Below, piece by piece: positions 25,523 through 34,134 of a stretch of 64,000 bases of DNA. The DNA is from Desulfovibrio legallii (GTDB lineage Bacteria; Desulfobacterota; Desulfovibrionia; Desulfovibrionales; Desulfovibrionaceae): contig NZ_FNBX01000013.1 of NCBI RefSeq assembly GCF_900102485.1, forward strand, positions 1 to 64,000, written 5' to 3'. The position numbers and the translations under genes are program-made. How positions within the stretch are numbered: the stretch's first letter is position 1; the number at the start of each line of letters is the position of its first letter. The notes under the pieces were generated by a model. The model was not told the origin of the DNA, ran no database searches, and saw only the letters and a list, made by a program, of their open reading frames with translations.

Positions 25523-25581
25523 TCCGTCCCAGAGGCGCAAACGCAGCCTTGCTGCGCGGGCAGCGCTGCAGTAAGCCCTTT

Positions 25582-25756
25582 GCTTGCCCTTGAGAACGCA
25601 GTTCTCAAGGGCAAGCAGCGTTTATACGGCATTTGCTGCGGCTGCGCGGCAGACGCCCGACGTGGAGACGTAAGCGCAGTTTATTTGCGCTGTTGCGCGC
25701 TGGAACGAGCGTTTCGTAATCTTTGGGCACGCCTGTTCTCAAGGGCAATCTGCTCT
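25582..25756 (+). repeat. Dispersed intergenic repeat, copy B
   Basis: It begins with a 16-bp-stem palindrome GCTTGCCCTTGAGAAC / GTTCTCAAGGGCAAGC (25582-25616). The shared core follows (GGCTGCGCGGCAGACGCCCG ... GTAAGCGCAGTTTATTTGCG). It ends with GTTCTCAAGGGCAATCTGCTCT. Same order and orientation as copies A and C. Confidence 0.85.
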
Positions 25757-25861
25757 CAAGGGCCGTCCCGCCGGCAGGCAGGGGGCCCTTCTGCGTGGGC
25801 GGGCTCCATCCCCCGACCGGGCCTTGCCGCTGCAGCGGATGCGGCGCTGCCAGACAGCAGG

Positions 25862-25890
25862 AGCGCCCCGGCCACAATGGCCGGGGCGCT
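25862..25890 (-). terminator. Hairpin after the polysaccharide deacetylase gene
   Basis: Perfect 13-bp stem AGCGCCCCGGCCA with a 3-base loop, 55 bp past the stop on the minus strand. No T-run follows; it is very stable and probably protects or ends both convergent transcripts. Confidence 0.6.
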
Positions 25891-25944
25891 CGGTGGTGCT
25901 TCCCTGTGGGGGGAGGAACAGCAAGAACTGTTACAGAGAAAAAA

Positions 25945-27090
25945 TCAGGAAAGGGAACCGCTTGCGGCGTGCGCGGCGGGCAGGGTCAGGCCTGAGGCCG
26001 GGGTGGAAGCCGGGTGCGGGTGGAGATCCAGGGGCCGGGCCTGGCCGGAAGACCCGGCAGGGCTTTGCCCAGGCCTGGCGGGGCCGGCCTGCGCGGCGGA
26101 ATCGGCCTGACCCGATGCCTGGGGCTTATCCGCCTGGGGCGTTTGCGTCTGGGGCGTTTGCGTCTGGGGTTCTGCCGTCTGCGGGCCTTCCGCAGCGGGG
26201 GCGTCGCGCCACGGCCAGGGGCGGCTGCTGCGGGCCAGGGGCACGGGCGTGGAGCCGGCGGGGTAGCTGGACGTGGGAAGCTCTTCGGCTTCGCGCACGC
26301 CGCGCACCTCGTGGGCGGCCACGGGCATTTCCGTGCCGCCGGGCAGCGCGTGGGGCGTCTGCCTGGTCATGAGCAGGCCCGGTTCCGGGTCCAGCAGCCC
26401 CTCCAGGTAATCGCTCACCGTGACAAAGCGCTGGCAGCCGCCGGCGCGCAGGTCGCGGATGATGCGGGGCAGATCGTCCACCGTGCGTTTGTGCGTGTCG
26501 TGAAACAAGAAAACGCCGCGCAGGGTTCCGGGCTGGTACACGGTGCCCAGGGTGGAGCGCAGGGTGGCGTAGTTGGCGGGCAGGCGCTGCCAGTCGCGGC
26601 TGTCCAGCGACCAGAGCAGCACCGTCAGGCCCTGCTCCGCGGCCACTTTTTCCGTATAGGCGTCAAAGGCCCCGTAAGGCGGGCGCAAAAAAACCGGGGC
26701 GGCCCCCAGGGAGCGCAGGATGGCGTCGGTGCGGCATATTTCCTCGGTCTTGCGCTCCGGGGAAAGCAGACGCAGGTTGGGGTGGGAGTAAGAATGGTTG
26801 CCCACCTCATGCCCTTCGGCCAGGATGCGCCGCACAATGTCCGGGTGGCGCTCCGCCTGGCTGCCCAGCAGAAAAAACGTGGCGGGAATGCCGTATTCCG
26901 CCAGCATGTCCAGCAATTGCGGCGTATTGACGGAGGGGCCGTCGTCAAAGGTGATGGCGCAGAGGTTTTCGCGCATGGGCTGGCGCATAATGACGACGCC
27001 GTCCACCACCTTGGCGGAGGCCGCCTGTGCGGTCAGCGTCAGCAGCCCGAAGCAGGCCGCCATCCCTATATATTTGCAAAGCGCTCGCAT
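25945..27090 (-). CDS. Secreted polysaccharide deacetylase (NodB family)
   Basis: 381-residue exported protein. Residues 1-24 are a signal peptide (MRALCKYIGMAACFGLLTLT...). The NodB domain at about residues 45-235 has all five motifs: TFDDGPS, HSYSHPN, RPPYGAF, LWSLDSRDW and LFHDTH. The metal-binding Asp and two His are intact. The C-terminal 130 residues are Pro/Gln/Ala-rich, include imperfect PQTQTPQTQTP repeats, and look disordered. The substrate could be peptidoglycan or another N-acetylated glycan. ATG 27090 was chosen because the signal peptide begins there. Confidence 0.88.
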   Translation of the reverse strand: MRALCKYIGMAACFGLLTLTAQAASAKVVDGVVIMRQPMRENLCAITFDDGPSVNTPQLLDMLAEYGIPATFFLLGSQAERHPDIVRRILAEGHEVGNHSYSHPNLRLLSPERKTEEICRTDAILRSLGAAPVFLRPPYGAFDAYTEKVAAEQGLTVLLWSLDSRDWQRLPANYATLRSTLGTVYQPGTLRGVFLFHDTHKRTVDDLPRIIRDLRAGGCQRFVTVSDYLEGLLDPEPGLLMTRQTPHALPGGTEMPVAAHEVRGVREAEELPTSSYPAGSTPVPLARSSRPWPWRDAPAAEGPQTAEPQTQTPQTQTPQADKPQASGQADSAAQAGPARPGQSPAGSSGQARPLDLHPHPASTPASGLTLPAAHAASGSLS

Positions 27091-27284
27091 ACCCGGCCTC
27101 GAAAAAAAAGCGTCGGGCGGGGGAAAACCCGCCCACGGGGCAGGTCTAGCACTCCCCACGGCGCTCCGCAAGGCGGTGCGGTGTCTTTTGGCCGCCTGCG
27201 GCGCAGATCGGCCCGAAATAACCTGAAAAATGAAGGGAATAAAACGGCAAAAAAGTTTAAATTTTTTTACTTGGCAAAATTTTC

Positions 27285-27313
27285 TTGACGGCAGGGGTCT
27301 TTTTGCATAGAAA
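27285..27313 (+). promoter_or_regulatory. Sigma-70-type promoter of the tRNA-Val/tRNA-Asp unit
   Basis: TTGACG (27285-27290), a 17-bp spacer and TAGAAA (27308-27313), 13 bp before the first tRNA. A T-rich stretch lies upstream. Confidence 0.7.
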
Positions 27314-27326
27314 TCGGTCTCCGGGC

Positions 27327-27402
27327 GGGCAGTTAGCTCAGTTGGTAGAGCATCGCCTTCACACGGCGGGGGTCACAGGTTCAAGTCCTGTACTGCCCAC
27401 CA
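27327..27402 (+). tRNA. tRNA-Val(CAC)
   Basis: 76 nt. The acceptor GGGCAGT pairs with ACTGCCC. The anticodon stem TCGCC/GGCGG encloses TTCACAC, giving anticodon CAC. The T-arm is GGTTCAAGTCC and CCA is encoded. First of two tandem tRNAs. Confidence 0.97.
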
Positions 27403-27411
27403 GCCCACTAC

Positions 27412-27488
<77 letters not shown>

Positions 27489-27494
27489 GAAGTC

Positions 27495-27533
27495 AAACGC
27501 GGCACTGCGATCACATCGCGGTGCCGCGTTTTT
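27495..27533 (+). terminator. Terminator of the tRNA unit
   Basis: AAACGCGGCACTGCGAT pairs with ATCGCGGTGCCGCGTTT (one G-T pair), followed by TTTTT. It lies 6 bp past tRNA-Asp. Confidence 0.92.
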
Positions 27534-27625
27534 CGTTTGTCCGCCGCCTGCTGCCATGCCGAAGGTCGGGTCTACACCAAAGACCGGGGCAGGCGCTTTC
27601 AGCGGGCCCTTTCCCGACACTTTTT

Positions 27626-27671
27626 GGCTCTGCCTCAAAGACCGGGGCATAGTGGTCTTTGAGGCAGAGCC
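27626..27671. repeat. Long perfect hairpin downstream of copA
   Basis: GGCTCTGCCTCAAAGACC (27626-27643) is followed by a 10-base loop and its perfect complement (27654-27671). It lies 10 bp past the copA stop. The T-run lies on the wrong side for copA termination. The word AAAGACCGGGGCA from this hairpin also occurs near 27579. Confidence 0.65.
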
Positions 27672-27681
27672 GCAATCCCCG

Positions 27682-30006
27682 CTACCCTTGGATGCGGAAC
27701 CAGCGCAGGCGCAGGGCGTTGCTGACCACAGAGACGGAGGAGAGGGCCATGGCGGTGCCGGCGATCATGGGGGAAAGCATGGGCCCGCCGAAGGCGTGCA
27801 GCAGCCCGGCGGCCACGGGCAGGCCCAGGATGTTGTAGCCGAAGGCCCAGAACAGGTTCTGGCGGATGTTGCGCATGGTGGCGCGGGAAAGGGCCAGGGC
27901 GGTGAGCACGGCTTCCATGCCGTCGCGCATCAGCACCATGTCGCCAGCTTCGGCGCTCACGTCCACGCCCGTGCCCACGGCCATGCCCACATGGGCCGCG
28001 GCCAGGGCCGGGGCGTCGTTGACGCCGTCGCCCACCATGCCCACAATATTGCCTTCCCCTTGCAGGCGGCGCACATAGTCCGCCTTTTGCGCGGGCAGCA
28101 GGCCGGCGGCCACCTCGTCCACGCCGGCCTTGGCGGCCACGGCGCGGGCCGTGCGTTCGTTGTCGCCGGTGAGCATGACCACGCGCACGCCCATGCGGCG
28201 CAGGCGGCTTACTACAGAGGCGGATTCGGGGCGCAGAGCGTCTGCCAGGGCCAGAACGGCGGCCAGGCGGGCCTCCGCCCCTGCGCCCAGAGCCAGCAGC
28301 AGGGGCGTCTGCCCGGCTTCGGCCAGGGCCGTCAGGCGGTCCAGGACGTCCTGGGGCACGCTCAGGCCGCGTTCTTCCATAAAGGCGCGGTTGCCCACGG
28401 CCACATGTTCCGCGTTCACCTGCCCGGCAATGCCCAGGCCGGGGCTGACCACAACGTCGTCCACCAAGGCGGCGGGGAGGTTACGCTCCTTGGCGGCGGC
28501 CAGAATGGCGTGGGCCAGGGGGTGTTCGGAGCGGGCTTCCAGGCTGGCGGTCAGGGTCAGCAGGGCGTTTTCGTCCTTTCCTTCCGCGCCGGGCAGCGCG
28601 TCCAGCCCCGTAAGCACGGGTTTGCCCGTGGTGAGGGTGCCGGTTTTGTCCACGGCCAGCACGCTGATGCGCCCGGCCTGCTCCAGGGCCGCGCCGTTCT
28701 TGATCAGCACGCCCAGTTGCGCGCCCCGGCCCGTGCCCACCATGATGGACATGGGTGTGGCCAGGCCCATGGCGCAGGGGCAGGCCATGACCAGCACGGC
28801 CACAAACACGGTGAGGGCAGTGGTGACGGGTTCGTTGCTCAGAATAAGCCAGGCCAGGGCCGCCAGCACGGCCAGCAGCATGACCGCGGGCACGAAGTAG
28901 AAGCTCACTTTGTCCGCCAGGCGGGCAATGGGGGCCTTGCTGCCCTGGGCTTCGCGCACCAGGCGGATGATGCGGGCCAGGCGCGTGTCGCGGCCTACGG
29001 CTTCGGCCCGCAGGGTCAGGGAGCCCTCGCCGTTAACGCTGCCCGCCACCAGCTTGTCGTCCGGGGCCACGGGCACGGGCATGGATTCGCCCGTAAGCAG
29101 GGAAACGTCCACGGCGCTGCGGCCCGTAAGCACCACGCCGTCCACGGGCACGCGCCCGCCGGGCTTGAGCAGCAGGGTGTCGCCCGCCCGCACCTGGGCC
29201 AGGGGCACCTCCCGCGGGGGCTGCGCCGCGTCGGCGGGATCCAGCAGCAGGGCCGTCTGGGGGGTAAGGCTCATGAGCGCGCCCATGGCGTCCCCGGCCT
29301 TGCGCTTGGCCGTGGCCTCAAGAAACTGCCCCAGCTCGATCATGGTAAGCAGCACGGCGCAGGATTCATAATAGAGATTCATGGCGCGGGTTACGGGCTC
29401 CGAACCGGCCAGGCCCAGCAGGGTATTGCCCAGGCTGAACAGGAAGGCCGCGCCCGTGCCCACGGCCACCAGGCTGTCCATGGCCGGGGCGCGACGCAGC
29501 AGGGCGGCGATGCCGTCCTTGTAAAAATGGCGGCCCAGCCAGACCACGGGCAGGGTCAGAAAAAACTGAACCAGCATGAAGGTGCGGGGCGCGCTGTGCG
29601 GCGCAAGCCAAGCGGGCAGGGGCAGGCCCGCCATGTGCCCCATGGAGACCGCCAGCAAAGGCACGGCAAAGCAGGCCATGGGGATGAGGCGGCGCAGCCG
29701 GGCCTGGATGTCGGCCAGGGTGCGGGCTTTGTTGGCGGCGAACTCGGCGGCGGCGTTGTCCTCGGCGGCGGGAGAGGCCGTAAAGCCCAAGGCGGCCACG
29801 CGCTCCACAAGATTTTTGCTGACGGCCTTTTCTTCGCCCGGTCTGGCCCAGACCTCCGCTTTGGCCGTGGCCAGGTTGACGCTGATTTTATCCACGCCCT
29901 CCATCCGGCCCACCACCCGCTCGATGCGGGAGGAGCAGGCCGCGCAGTGCATGCCCCCTATGTCGAAGCGCAGGGGGCAGGCCCCCGTATCCTTGCTGGC
30001 GCTCAT
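27682..30006 (-). CDS. copA: Copper-exporting P1B-type ATPase
   Basis: 774-residue inner-membrane ATPase that pumps Cu(I) out of the cytoplasm. One N-terminal heavy-metal domain (GGMHCAACSSRIE, residues 17-29) is followed by eight predicted membrane helices. The transport site is MACPCAMGLATP (CPC), the phosphorylated Asp is in DKTGTLTTGKP, and the hinge is GDGVNDAPALA. The start MSASKDTGAC was chosen at the start of the metal domain; a longer frame upstream overlaps the divergent copZ. The 84-bp gap to copZ holds both promoters. Confidence 0.94.
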   Translation of the reverse strand: MSASKDTGACPLRFDIGGMHCAACSSRIERVVGRMEGVDKISVNLATAKAEVWARPGEEKAVSKNLVERVAALGFTASPAAEDNAAAEFAANKARTLADIQARLRRLIPMACFAVPLLAVSMGHMAGLPLPAWLAPHSAPRTFMLVQFFLTLPVVWLGRHFYKDGIAALLRRAPAMDSLVAVGTGAAFLFSLGNTLLGLAGSEPVTRAMNLYYESCAVLLTMIELGQFLEATAKRKAGDAMGALMSLTPQTALLLDPADAAQPPREVPLAQVRAGDTLLLKPGGRVPVDGVVLTGRSAVDVSLLTGESMPVPVAPDDKLVAGSVNGEGSLTLRAEAVGRDTRLARIIRLVREAQGSKAPIARLADKVSFYFVPAVMLLAVLAALAWLILSNEPVTTALTVFVAVLVMACPCAMGLATPMSIMVGTGRGAQLGVLIKNGAALEQAGRISVLAVDKTGTLTTGKPVLTGLDALPGAEGKDENALLTLTASLEARSEHPLAHAILAAAKERNLPAALVDDVVVSPGLGIAGQVNAEHVAVGNRAFMEERGLSVPQDVLDRLTALAEAGQTPLLLALGAGAEARLAAVLALADALRPESASVVSRLRRMGVRVVMLTGDNERTARAVAAKAGVDEVAAGLLPAQKADYVRRLQGEGNIVGMVGDGVNDAPALAAAHVGMAVGTGVDVSAEAGDMVLMRDGMEAVLTALALSRATMRNIRQNLFWAFGYNILGLPVAAGLLHAFGGPMLSPMIAGTAMALSSVSVVSNALRLRWFRIQG

Positions 30007-30090
30007 GCTGACCTCCGGCTTGTCATTGGCTGTGGCGGCGCGTACACTGCCGTCATCTGAAAATGAAAATTGTTTCCCAAGGAGGATACG

Positions 30091-30288
30091 ATGAAAACCC
30101 TGAAAGTCAATGGCATGCGCTGCGGGCACTGCAAGGCCTCGGTGGAGGAAGCGGCGGGCAAGATCGCCGGCGTGAAGAACCCCCAGGTGGATCTGGAGGC
30201 CAAGGAACTGCGCTTTGAGGAAAGCGCGCCCGTGGATATGGCCGCCCTGCGCGCCGCCATCACTGACATCGGCTTTGATCCGGAATAG
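30091..30288 (+). CDS. copZ: Copper chaperone (heavy-metal-associated domain protein)
   Basis: 65-residue single HMA-domain protein, MKTLKVNGMRCGHCKASVEE at the start, with the CxxC metal site in MRCGHC. The fold ends with ITDIGFDPE. It carries Cu(I) to CopA, whose gene is divergent 84 bp away. AAGGAGG precedes the ATG. The usual aromatic/Tyr and Lys features cannot separate a copper from a mercury carrier, but the copA neighbour favours copper. Confidence 0.9.
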   Translation: MKTLKVNGMRCGHCKASVEEAAGKIAGVKNPQVDLEAKELRFEESAPVDMAALRAAITDIGFDPE

Positions 30289-30386
30289 CCGCCGTCTTGC
30301 CGTTTGCCGCCGAATATCGTAGGTATCGGCAATCACCACCGGGCTCGGCGGCCGCGTTGCCGCCGGGCCGCAACCACGGCGACGGC

Positions 30387-31835
30387 ATGCGGCACTTTTG
30401 GCACACACGGTTGCGCGGCGCGCGCACGGCGCGCGCACGGCGCGTTCTTCCGGCAGCGGCGGCGCTGCTGGCATTTTTTTGCTGTCTGTGGGCCCGGCCC
30501 CTTGCGGCGGCCCCCGTGCCGCCGCTGGATTTTACGCTGACGCGCCTGGGCGATGCAAGCGGGCCTGTGGCGCTGGTGGTGGGCGGCATCCAGGGCGACG
30601 AGCCCGGCGGCTTTTCCGCCGCCACCTTACTGACCACCCACTACACCATCCGCAGCGGCGGCCTGTGGGTAGTGCCCAATCTCAATTTTCCCAGCATCAT
30701 CAAGCGCTCGCGCGGGCTTTACGGCGATATGAACCGCAAATTCGCCCGCCTGGACGACCGCGACCCGGAATACGGCACCGTGCGCCGCATCCAGGACCTT
30801 ATCCGGCACCCCAGGGTGGTCCTGGTGCTCAATCTGCACGACGGCAGCGGCTACTACCGCCCCGTCTATGAGGACAGGCTGCGCAACGCCGCGCGCTGGG
30901 GGCAGTCTGTGATCATTGATCAGGAGCGCCTGCCCGGCGTCTTCATGGGCGATCTGGCCCGGGAGGCGCAGGAGGCCGCGGCCGCGGCCAACAAGGGCCT
31001 GCTGGACCCCGCCCACCGCCTGCATGTGCACAATACCCGCACGGCCGAAGGCGACCGGGAGATGGAAAAGAGCCTTTCGTACTATGCCGTGCGTCAGGGC
31101 AAGGCGGCCTTCGGCCTGGAAGCCAGCAAGGAATTTCCCGTGGAGCTGCGCGCCTATTACCACCTGTGCATGGTGGAATCCCTGCTGCGTCAGGCCGGGG
31201 TGGCTTTTACGCGCGGCTTTGAGCTCAGCCCTGAGGGCGTGCGCGGGGCCCTGCTGGAGAATCTGGGCGTTTCTTTTGCCGACAACAGGATTTTTCTGCC
31301 CCTGGAGGACGCGCGCCCGACCATCAATTATCTTCCCCTGCCCAAGGAGGCCCAGGCCACGGCCGTGCCTTCCAAGCCCATCATGGCCGTGCTGCCCTGC
31401 GAGCGGGACGACGGCCAGTACTGCGTGCACTACGGCAACCGCATGATCACCCTTATCCGGCCCGAATGGCGGGAGGTGGACACCAGCCTCAGCGGCGTGC
31501 GCGCGCGGGTGGACGGCAAGGATGTGGACGTGCCCTTTGGCCGGGTGCTGGACGTGCGCGCGGAATTGCTGGTGCAGCCGCAGGAGGGCGTGCGCGTCAA
31601 CGCCATCGGCGTGGACAGCGGCGAAAAGGACGAAAGCGGCCTGACCCTGCGGCGCAAGGATTTTCTGCCCCGCTTTTCTGTGGACCGGCAGGGGCGCATC
31701 TTTCGGGTGGAGGTTTATCGGGGCCAACGCTGCAGCGGCATGTTCCTGGTGCGCTTTGCCGCCGACGCCCCCCGGCAGGCGCGCGCGGCCCCGCTGCCCG
31801 ACAGGCCTGGGCCGGAATCCGCTTTGGGCTTCTGA
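30387..31835 (+). CDS. Csd4/Pgp1-like peptidoglycan D,L-carboxypeptidase (M99 family)
   Basis: 482-residue protein with an N-terminal membrane/signal segment (LPAAAALLAFFCCLWARPLA, residues 21-40). The catalytic domain has the zinc ligands of Csd4: Q69 and E72 in GGIQGDEPGGF and H151 in LNLHDGSGYYRP. The presumed catalytic Glu is in GLEASKE. Stretches such as RSRGLYGDMNRKFA and NTRTAEGD match the Helicobacter protein well. These enzymes trim muropeptide stem peptides to tripeptides or dipeptides and set helical shape, which fits the curved Desulfovibrio cell. The ribosome-binding site is weak; ATG 30387 is the first start that gives an export signal. Confidence 0.85.
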   Translation: MRHFWHTRLRGARTARARRVLPAAAALLAFFCCLWARPLAAAPVPPLDFTLTRLGDASGPVALVVGGIQGDEPGGFSAATLLTTHYTIRSGGLWVVPNLNFPSIIKRSRGLYGDMNRKFARLDDRDPEYGTVRRIQDLIRHPRVVLVLNLHDGSGYYRPVYEDRLRNAARWGQSVIIDQERLPGVFMGDLAREAQEAAAAANKGLLDPAHRLHVHNTRTAEGDREMEKSLSYYAVRQGKAAFGLEASKEFPVELRAYYHLCMVESLLRQAGVAFTRGFELSPEGVRGALLENLGVSFADNRIFLPLEDARPTINYLPLPKEAQATAVPSKPIMAVLPCERDDGQYCVHYGNRMITLIRPEWREVDTSLSGVRARVDGKDVDVPFGRVLDVRAELLVQPQEGVRVNAIGVDSGEKDESGLTLRRKDFLPRFSVDRQGRIFRVEVYRGQRCSGMFLVRFAADAPRQARAAPLPDRPGPESALGF

Positions 31836-32127
31836 ACCGGCGGCAGGGGCAGGGCGGGCGGCCGGGTTTCCGTTGCGGAGTCTTGGCCAGGTAACCAATT
31901 ATGGCGCGAAATCCGCGCACGGTCCCGCATTGCGGGGCTTGCGGCGGGGCGCAGGCCGCGCTGGGCGCGCTGCGCGCCGTTGCGGATGCACCTTTGCAAA
32001 GGCAGTATGCTCTGCGGTCGCGGTCCGGAAGGGCCGCCACCGTTCCATCAAACCAGACAAGGTCGGGGGCGGCGTGGGAAAGGGGCCTCCTTTCCCCGAA
32101 GCTGCCTCCGCAACGCTACAAATCGCC

Positions 32128-33129
32128 ATGAAAACTACTGTGCAGCGCATCTGCGTGGCCGGGGGCGGCAGCTGGGGCACGGCCCTGGCCCATCTGCTGG
32201 CCGTCAAAGGCCACAGCGTCACCCTCTGGCTGCGGGACGCGGCCGTGGCCCAGGCCATCAACCAGCGGCATGAAAACCCGCGCTATCTGCCTGGCCGCGC
32301 CCTCAGCCCGCGCCTGACGGCCGGAACGGATCCGGAAGCGCTGGGGGCCGACCTGGTGGTGCTGGCCGTGCCCACCCAGCAGTTGCGCGCCTGGCTCACG
32401 GAGCGGGCGGGCTTTTTCCGCCCCGGCGCGGTGCTGGTCAATGCGGCCAAGGGCCTGGAAACCGAAACCCTGTCCGCCTGCTCCGAGATCGTGGCCACCG
32501 TGCTGGCCCGGCTGGAGCCGCGTTATGCCGTGCTTTCCGGCCCTTCCTTTGCGGCCGAGGTGCTGGCGGGCCTGCCCACGGCCGTGGTGCTGGCTTCGCA
32601 CCACCGGGCCCTGGGGCGGCGGCTGCGCGAAATTTTTGCCGGGCCCGCCTTCCGCTGCTATTCCAGCACGGACGTGACGGGCGTGGAGATGGGCGGGGCG
32701 CTCAAAAACGTCATGGCCATTGCCGCGGGCATCTGCGACGGCCTGGGCCTGGGGCACAACAGCCGCGCGGCCCTCATCACCCGTGGCCTGGCCGAAATGT
32801 GCCGTCTGGGCGTGGCGCGGGGCGCGCGGGCCCGCACCTTCATGGGGCTTTCCGGCCTGGGCGATCTGACCCTGACCTGCACGGGCGACCTTTCGCGCAA
32901 CCGCCAGGTGGGGCTGCGCCTGGGGCGCGGCGAAGCCCTGGAGGCCATTACCGCCAGCCTGGGCATGGTGGCCGAGGGCGTTAAAACCACGGCCGCCGTG
33001 TACGCCCTGGCCCGCCGCACGGGCGTGGACGCGCCCCTGACCGCCGCCGTGCACGCCATCCTCTATGAAGGGCAGCGCCCGGCCGCCGTGCTGCGCAACC
33101 TTATGGACCGCGATCTGCGGGACGAATAG
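32128..33129 (+). CDS. gpsA: Glycerol-3-phosphate dehydrogenase [NAD(P)+]
   Basis: 333-residue cytoplasmic enzyme that makes sn-glycerol-3-phosphate for phospholipids. It has the NAD-binding AGGGSWGTALAHLLA at residues 10-24, NAAKGLE, the SGPSFAAEVLAGLPTAVVLA stretch and the catalytic lysine in GGALKNVMAIAAG. The length matches the family. The upstream 31836-32127 gap carries a GGGAAAGG/CCTTTCCC hairpin near 32075-32097 and no gene I can support. Confidence 0.94.
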   Translation: MKTTVQRICVAGGGSWGTALAHLLAVKGHSVTLWLRDAAVAQAINQRHENPRYLPGRALSPRLTAGTDPEALGADLVVLAVPTQQLRAWLTERAGFFRPGAVLVNAAKGLETETLSACSEIVATVLARLEPRYAVLSGPSFAAEVLAGLPTAVVLASHHRALGRRLREIFAGPAFRCYSSTDVTGVEMGGALKNVMAIAAGICDGLGLGHNSRAALITRGLAEMCRLGVARGARARTFMGLSGLGDLTLTCTGDLSRNRQVGLRLGRGEALEAITASLGMVAEGVKTTAAVYALARRTGVDAPLTAAVHAILYEGQRPAAVLRNLMDRDLRDE

Positions 33130-33314
33130 GCCGTTGCCGTTGGTCTGGCGGGTAAGGCGCTCTGCCCCGCGAGCTGCGGGAGGAGGGCGGCTGTCTGCCG
33201 GGCGTTCTGCCCTGGGGCCCTGCCTGCGGGACGAAGAAAAGCGTCTTCGGGAGGCGGCCGCGTCGGCGCATGTGCGCCCCACGGAACGCGCCAGGGGGCC
33301 GTTGCGGCAAAAAA

Positions 33315-33350
33315 TTTGGCGGGAGGCCCCGTGCCGGGGTTCCCGCCAAA
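33315..33350 (-). terminator. Terminator of the secreted-protein gene at 33434
   Basis: TTTGGCGGGA and TCCCGCCAAA flank an inner CCCCG/CGGGG stem; the minus strand continues AAATTTTTT. It lies about 85 bp past the stop. The rest of 33130-33433 holds no gene. Confidence 0.7.
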
Positions 33351-33433
33351 AAAATGCGCGCTGCGCCCGGCAAAAGGCCACCGGGCCGGGCGTCCGTTCG
33401 CGCGGCCGCCGAGCGTTTCAAGGATGCGCGGCC

Positions 33434-33910
33434 CTACTTCCAGAGACTGGAATACTTGGCGGCAATGCCGTCCGTGCGTTCCGCCAGCTTGTCCACCAGG
33501 GCGTCAATGTCCTCCGCGCCCACGGCGCCCAGGTCGCGCGCCAGCAGGTAGCCCAGATAGCCCTTGCCCTGCTTGAACACCCAGCTTACGGCATAGATCG
33601 ATCCTACGGTCGGCCGGCCGGGAAACTCCGGTTTGGTGTCGAGCATAAGGTAGAGCTTGGGCACGTCTTTGTCTTCATCGTCGTTGAGGGTAAAGAGGCT
33701 GCTTTGGTTGAAGCGCTCCTTGAGCCGCATGCCCAGGCGCGCGCCGATGCTGTCCGAGCCGTCCAGGGCCACGCTCACCGTGGTCACGCGGTCCAGGCTT
33801 TTTTCCGGTTTGTCCTGCACGGGTTTGCCCGTCTGGGGCTGGGCCGCCGTTGCCGCGCCGGCCAGGGCCAGCGCGCAGATGAGGGTCAGGATGCCAAAAA
33901 GTTTTTTCAT
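33434..33910 (-). CDS. Exported protein of unknown function
   Basis: 158-residue protein. The signal peptide is MKKLFGILTLICALALAGAA with a cleavage-like TAA-Q. The mature part of about 135 residues has VSVALDGSDSIGARLGMRLK, then KLYLMLDTKPEFPG and GYLLARDLGAVGAEDIDALV. It contains no cysteine in the mature part, so it is soluble periplasmic rather than a lipoprotein. I recognise no family. ATG 33910 gives the signal peptide; 20 upstream in-frame codons do not belong. It is convergent with gpsA and divergent from asnS. Confidence 0.8.
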   Translation of the reverse strand: MKKLFGILTLICALALAGAATAAQPQTGKPVQDKPEKSLDRVTTVSVALDGSDSIGARLGMRLKERFNQSSLFTLNDDEDKDVPKLYLMLDTKPEFPGRPTVGSIYAVSWVFKQGKGYLGYLLARDLGAVGAEDIDALVDKLAERTDGIAAKYSSLWK

Positions 33911-34134
33911 GCCGCTTTCACTCCACTGCGCTGAAGGTGCCCGGCATCCGCGCCGGGGTGGGTGCCGCACGACGCCGGGGGCGTCGCCTGAGCCGCAGTC
34001 TATATAATCTTTAGAAAAAGGCCAAGGGGGCAGAGGCGTCCGGCCTGGGCGGCGCGCTTTTCCGGCCCCTTGAGGCGCGCGCCCAATGGGGCTACACTAG
34101 CCAGCACATTTTGCAGCAAGCGAGGATAACCGCC

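Larger units (their letters stand above)
25523..25944. other. purL / deacetylase intergenic region
   Basis: Convergent intergenic stretch of about 420 bp. It contains dispersed repeat copy B (25582-25756) and a strong hairpin at 25862-25890. I see no gene. Confidence 0.8.

Noticed and set aside
22385..25540. A 1051-codon open frame antisense to purL
   Set aside because: The sense strand encodes a full PurL with start site and motifs; the antisense frame is a codon-bias artefact.
30007..30090. Copper-responsive operator between copA and copZ
   Set aside because: The 84-bp gap must hold the promoters, but I found no convincing CueR- or CsoR-type dyad.
31901..32131. 76-codon open frame before gpsA
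   Set aside because: No ribosome-binding site, low-complexity composition, and it overlaps the gpsA start; treated as leader sequence.
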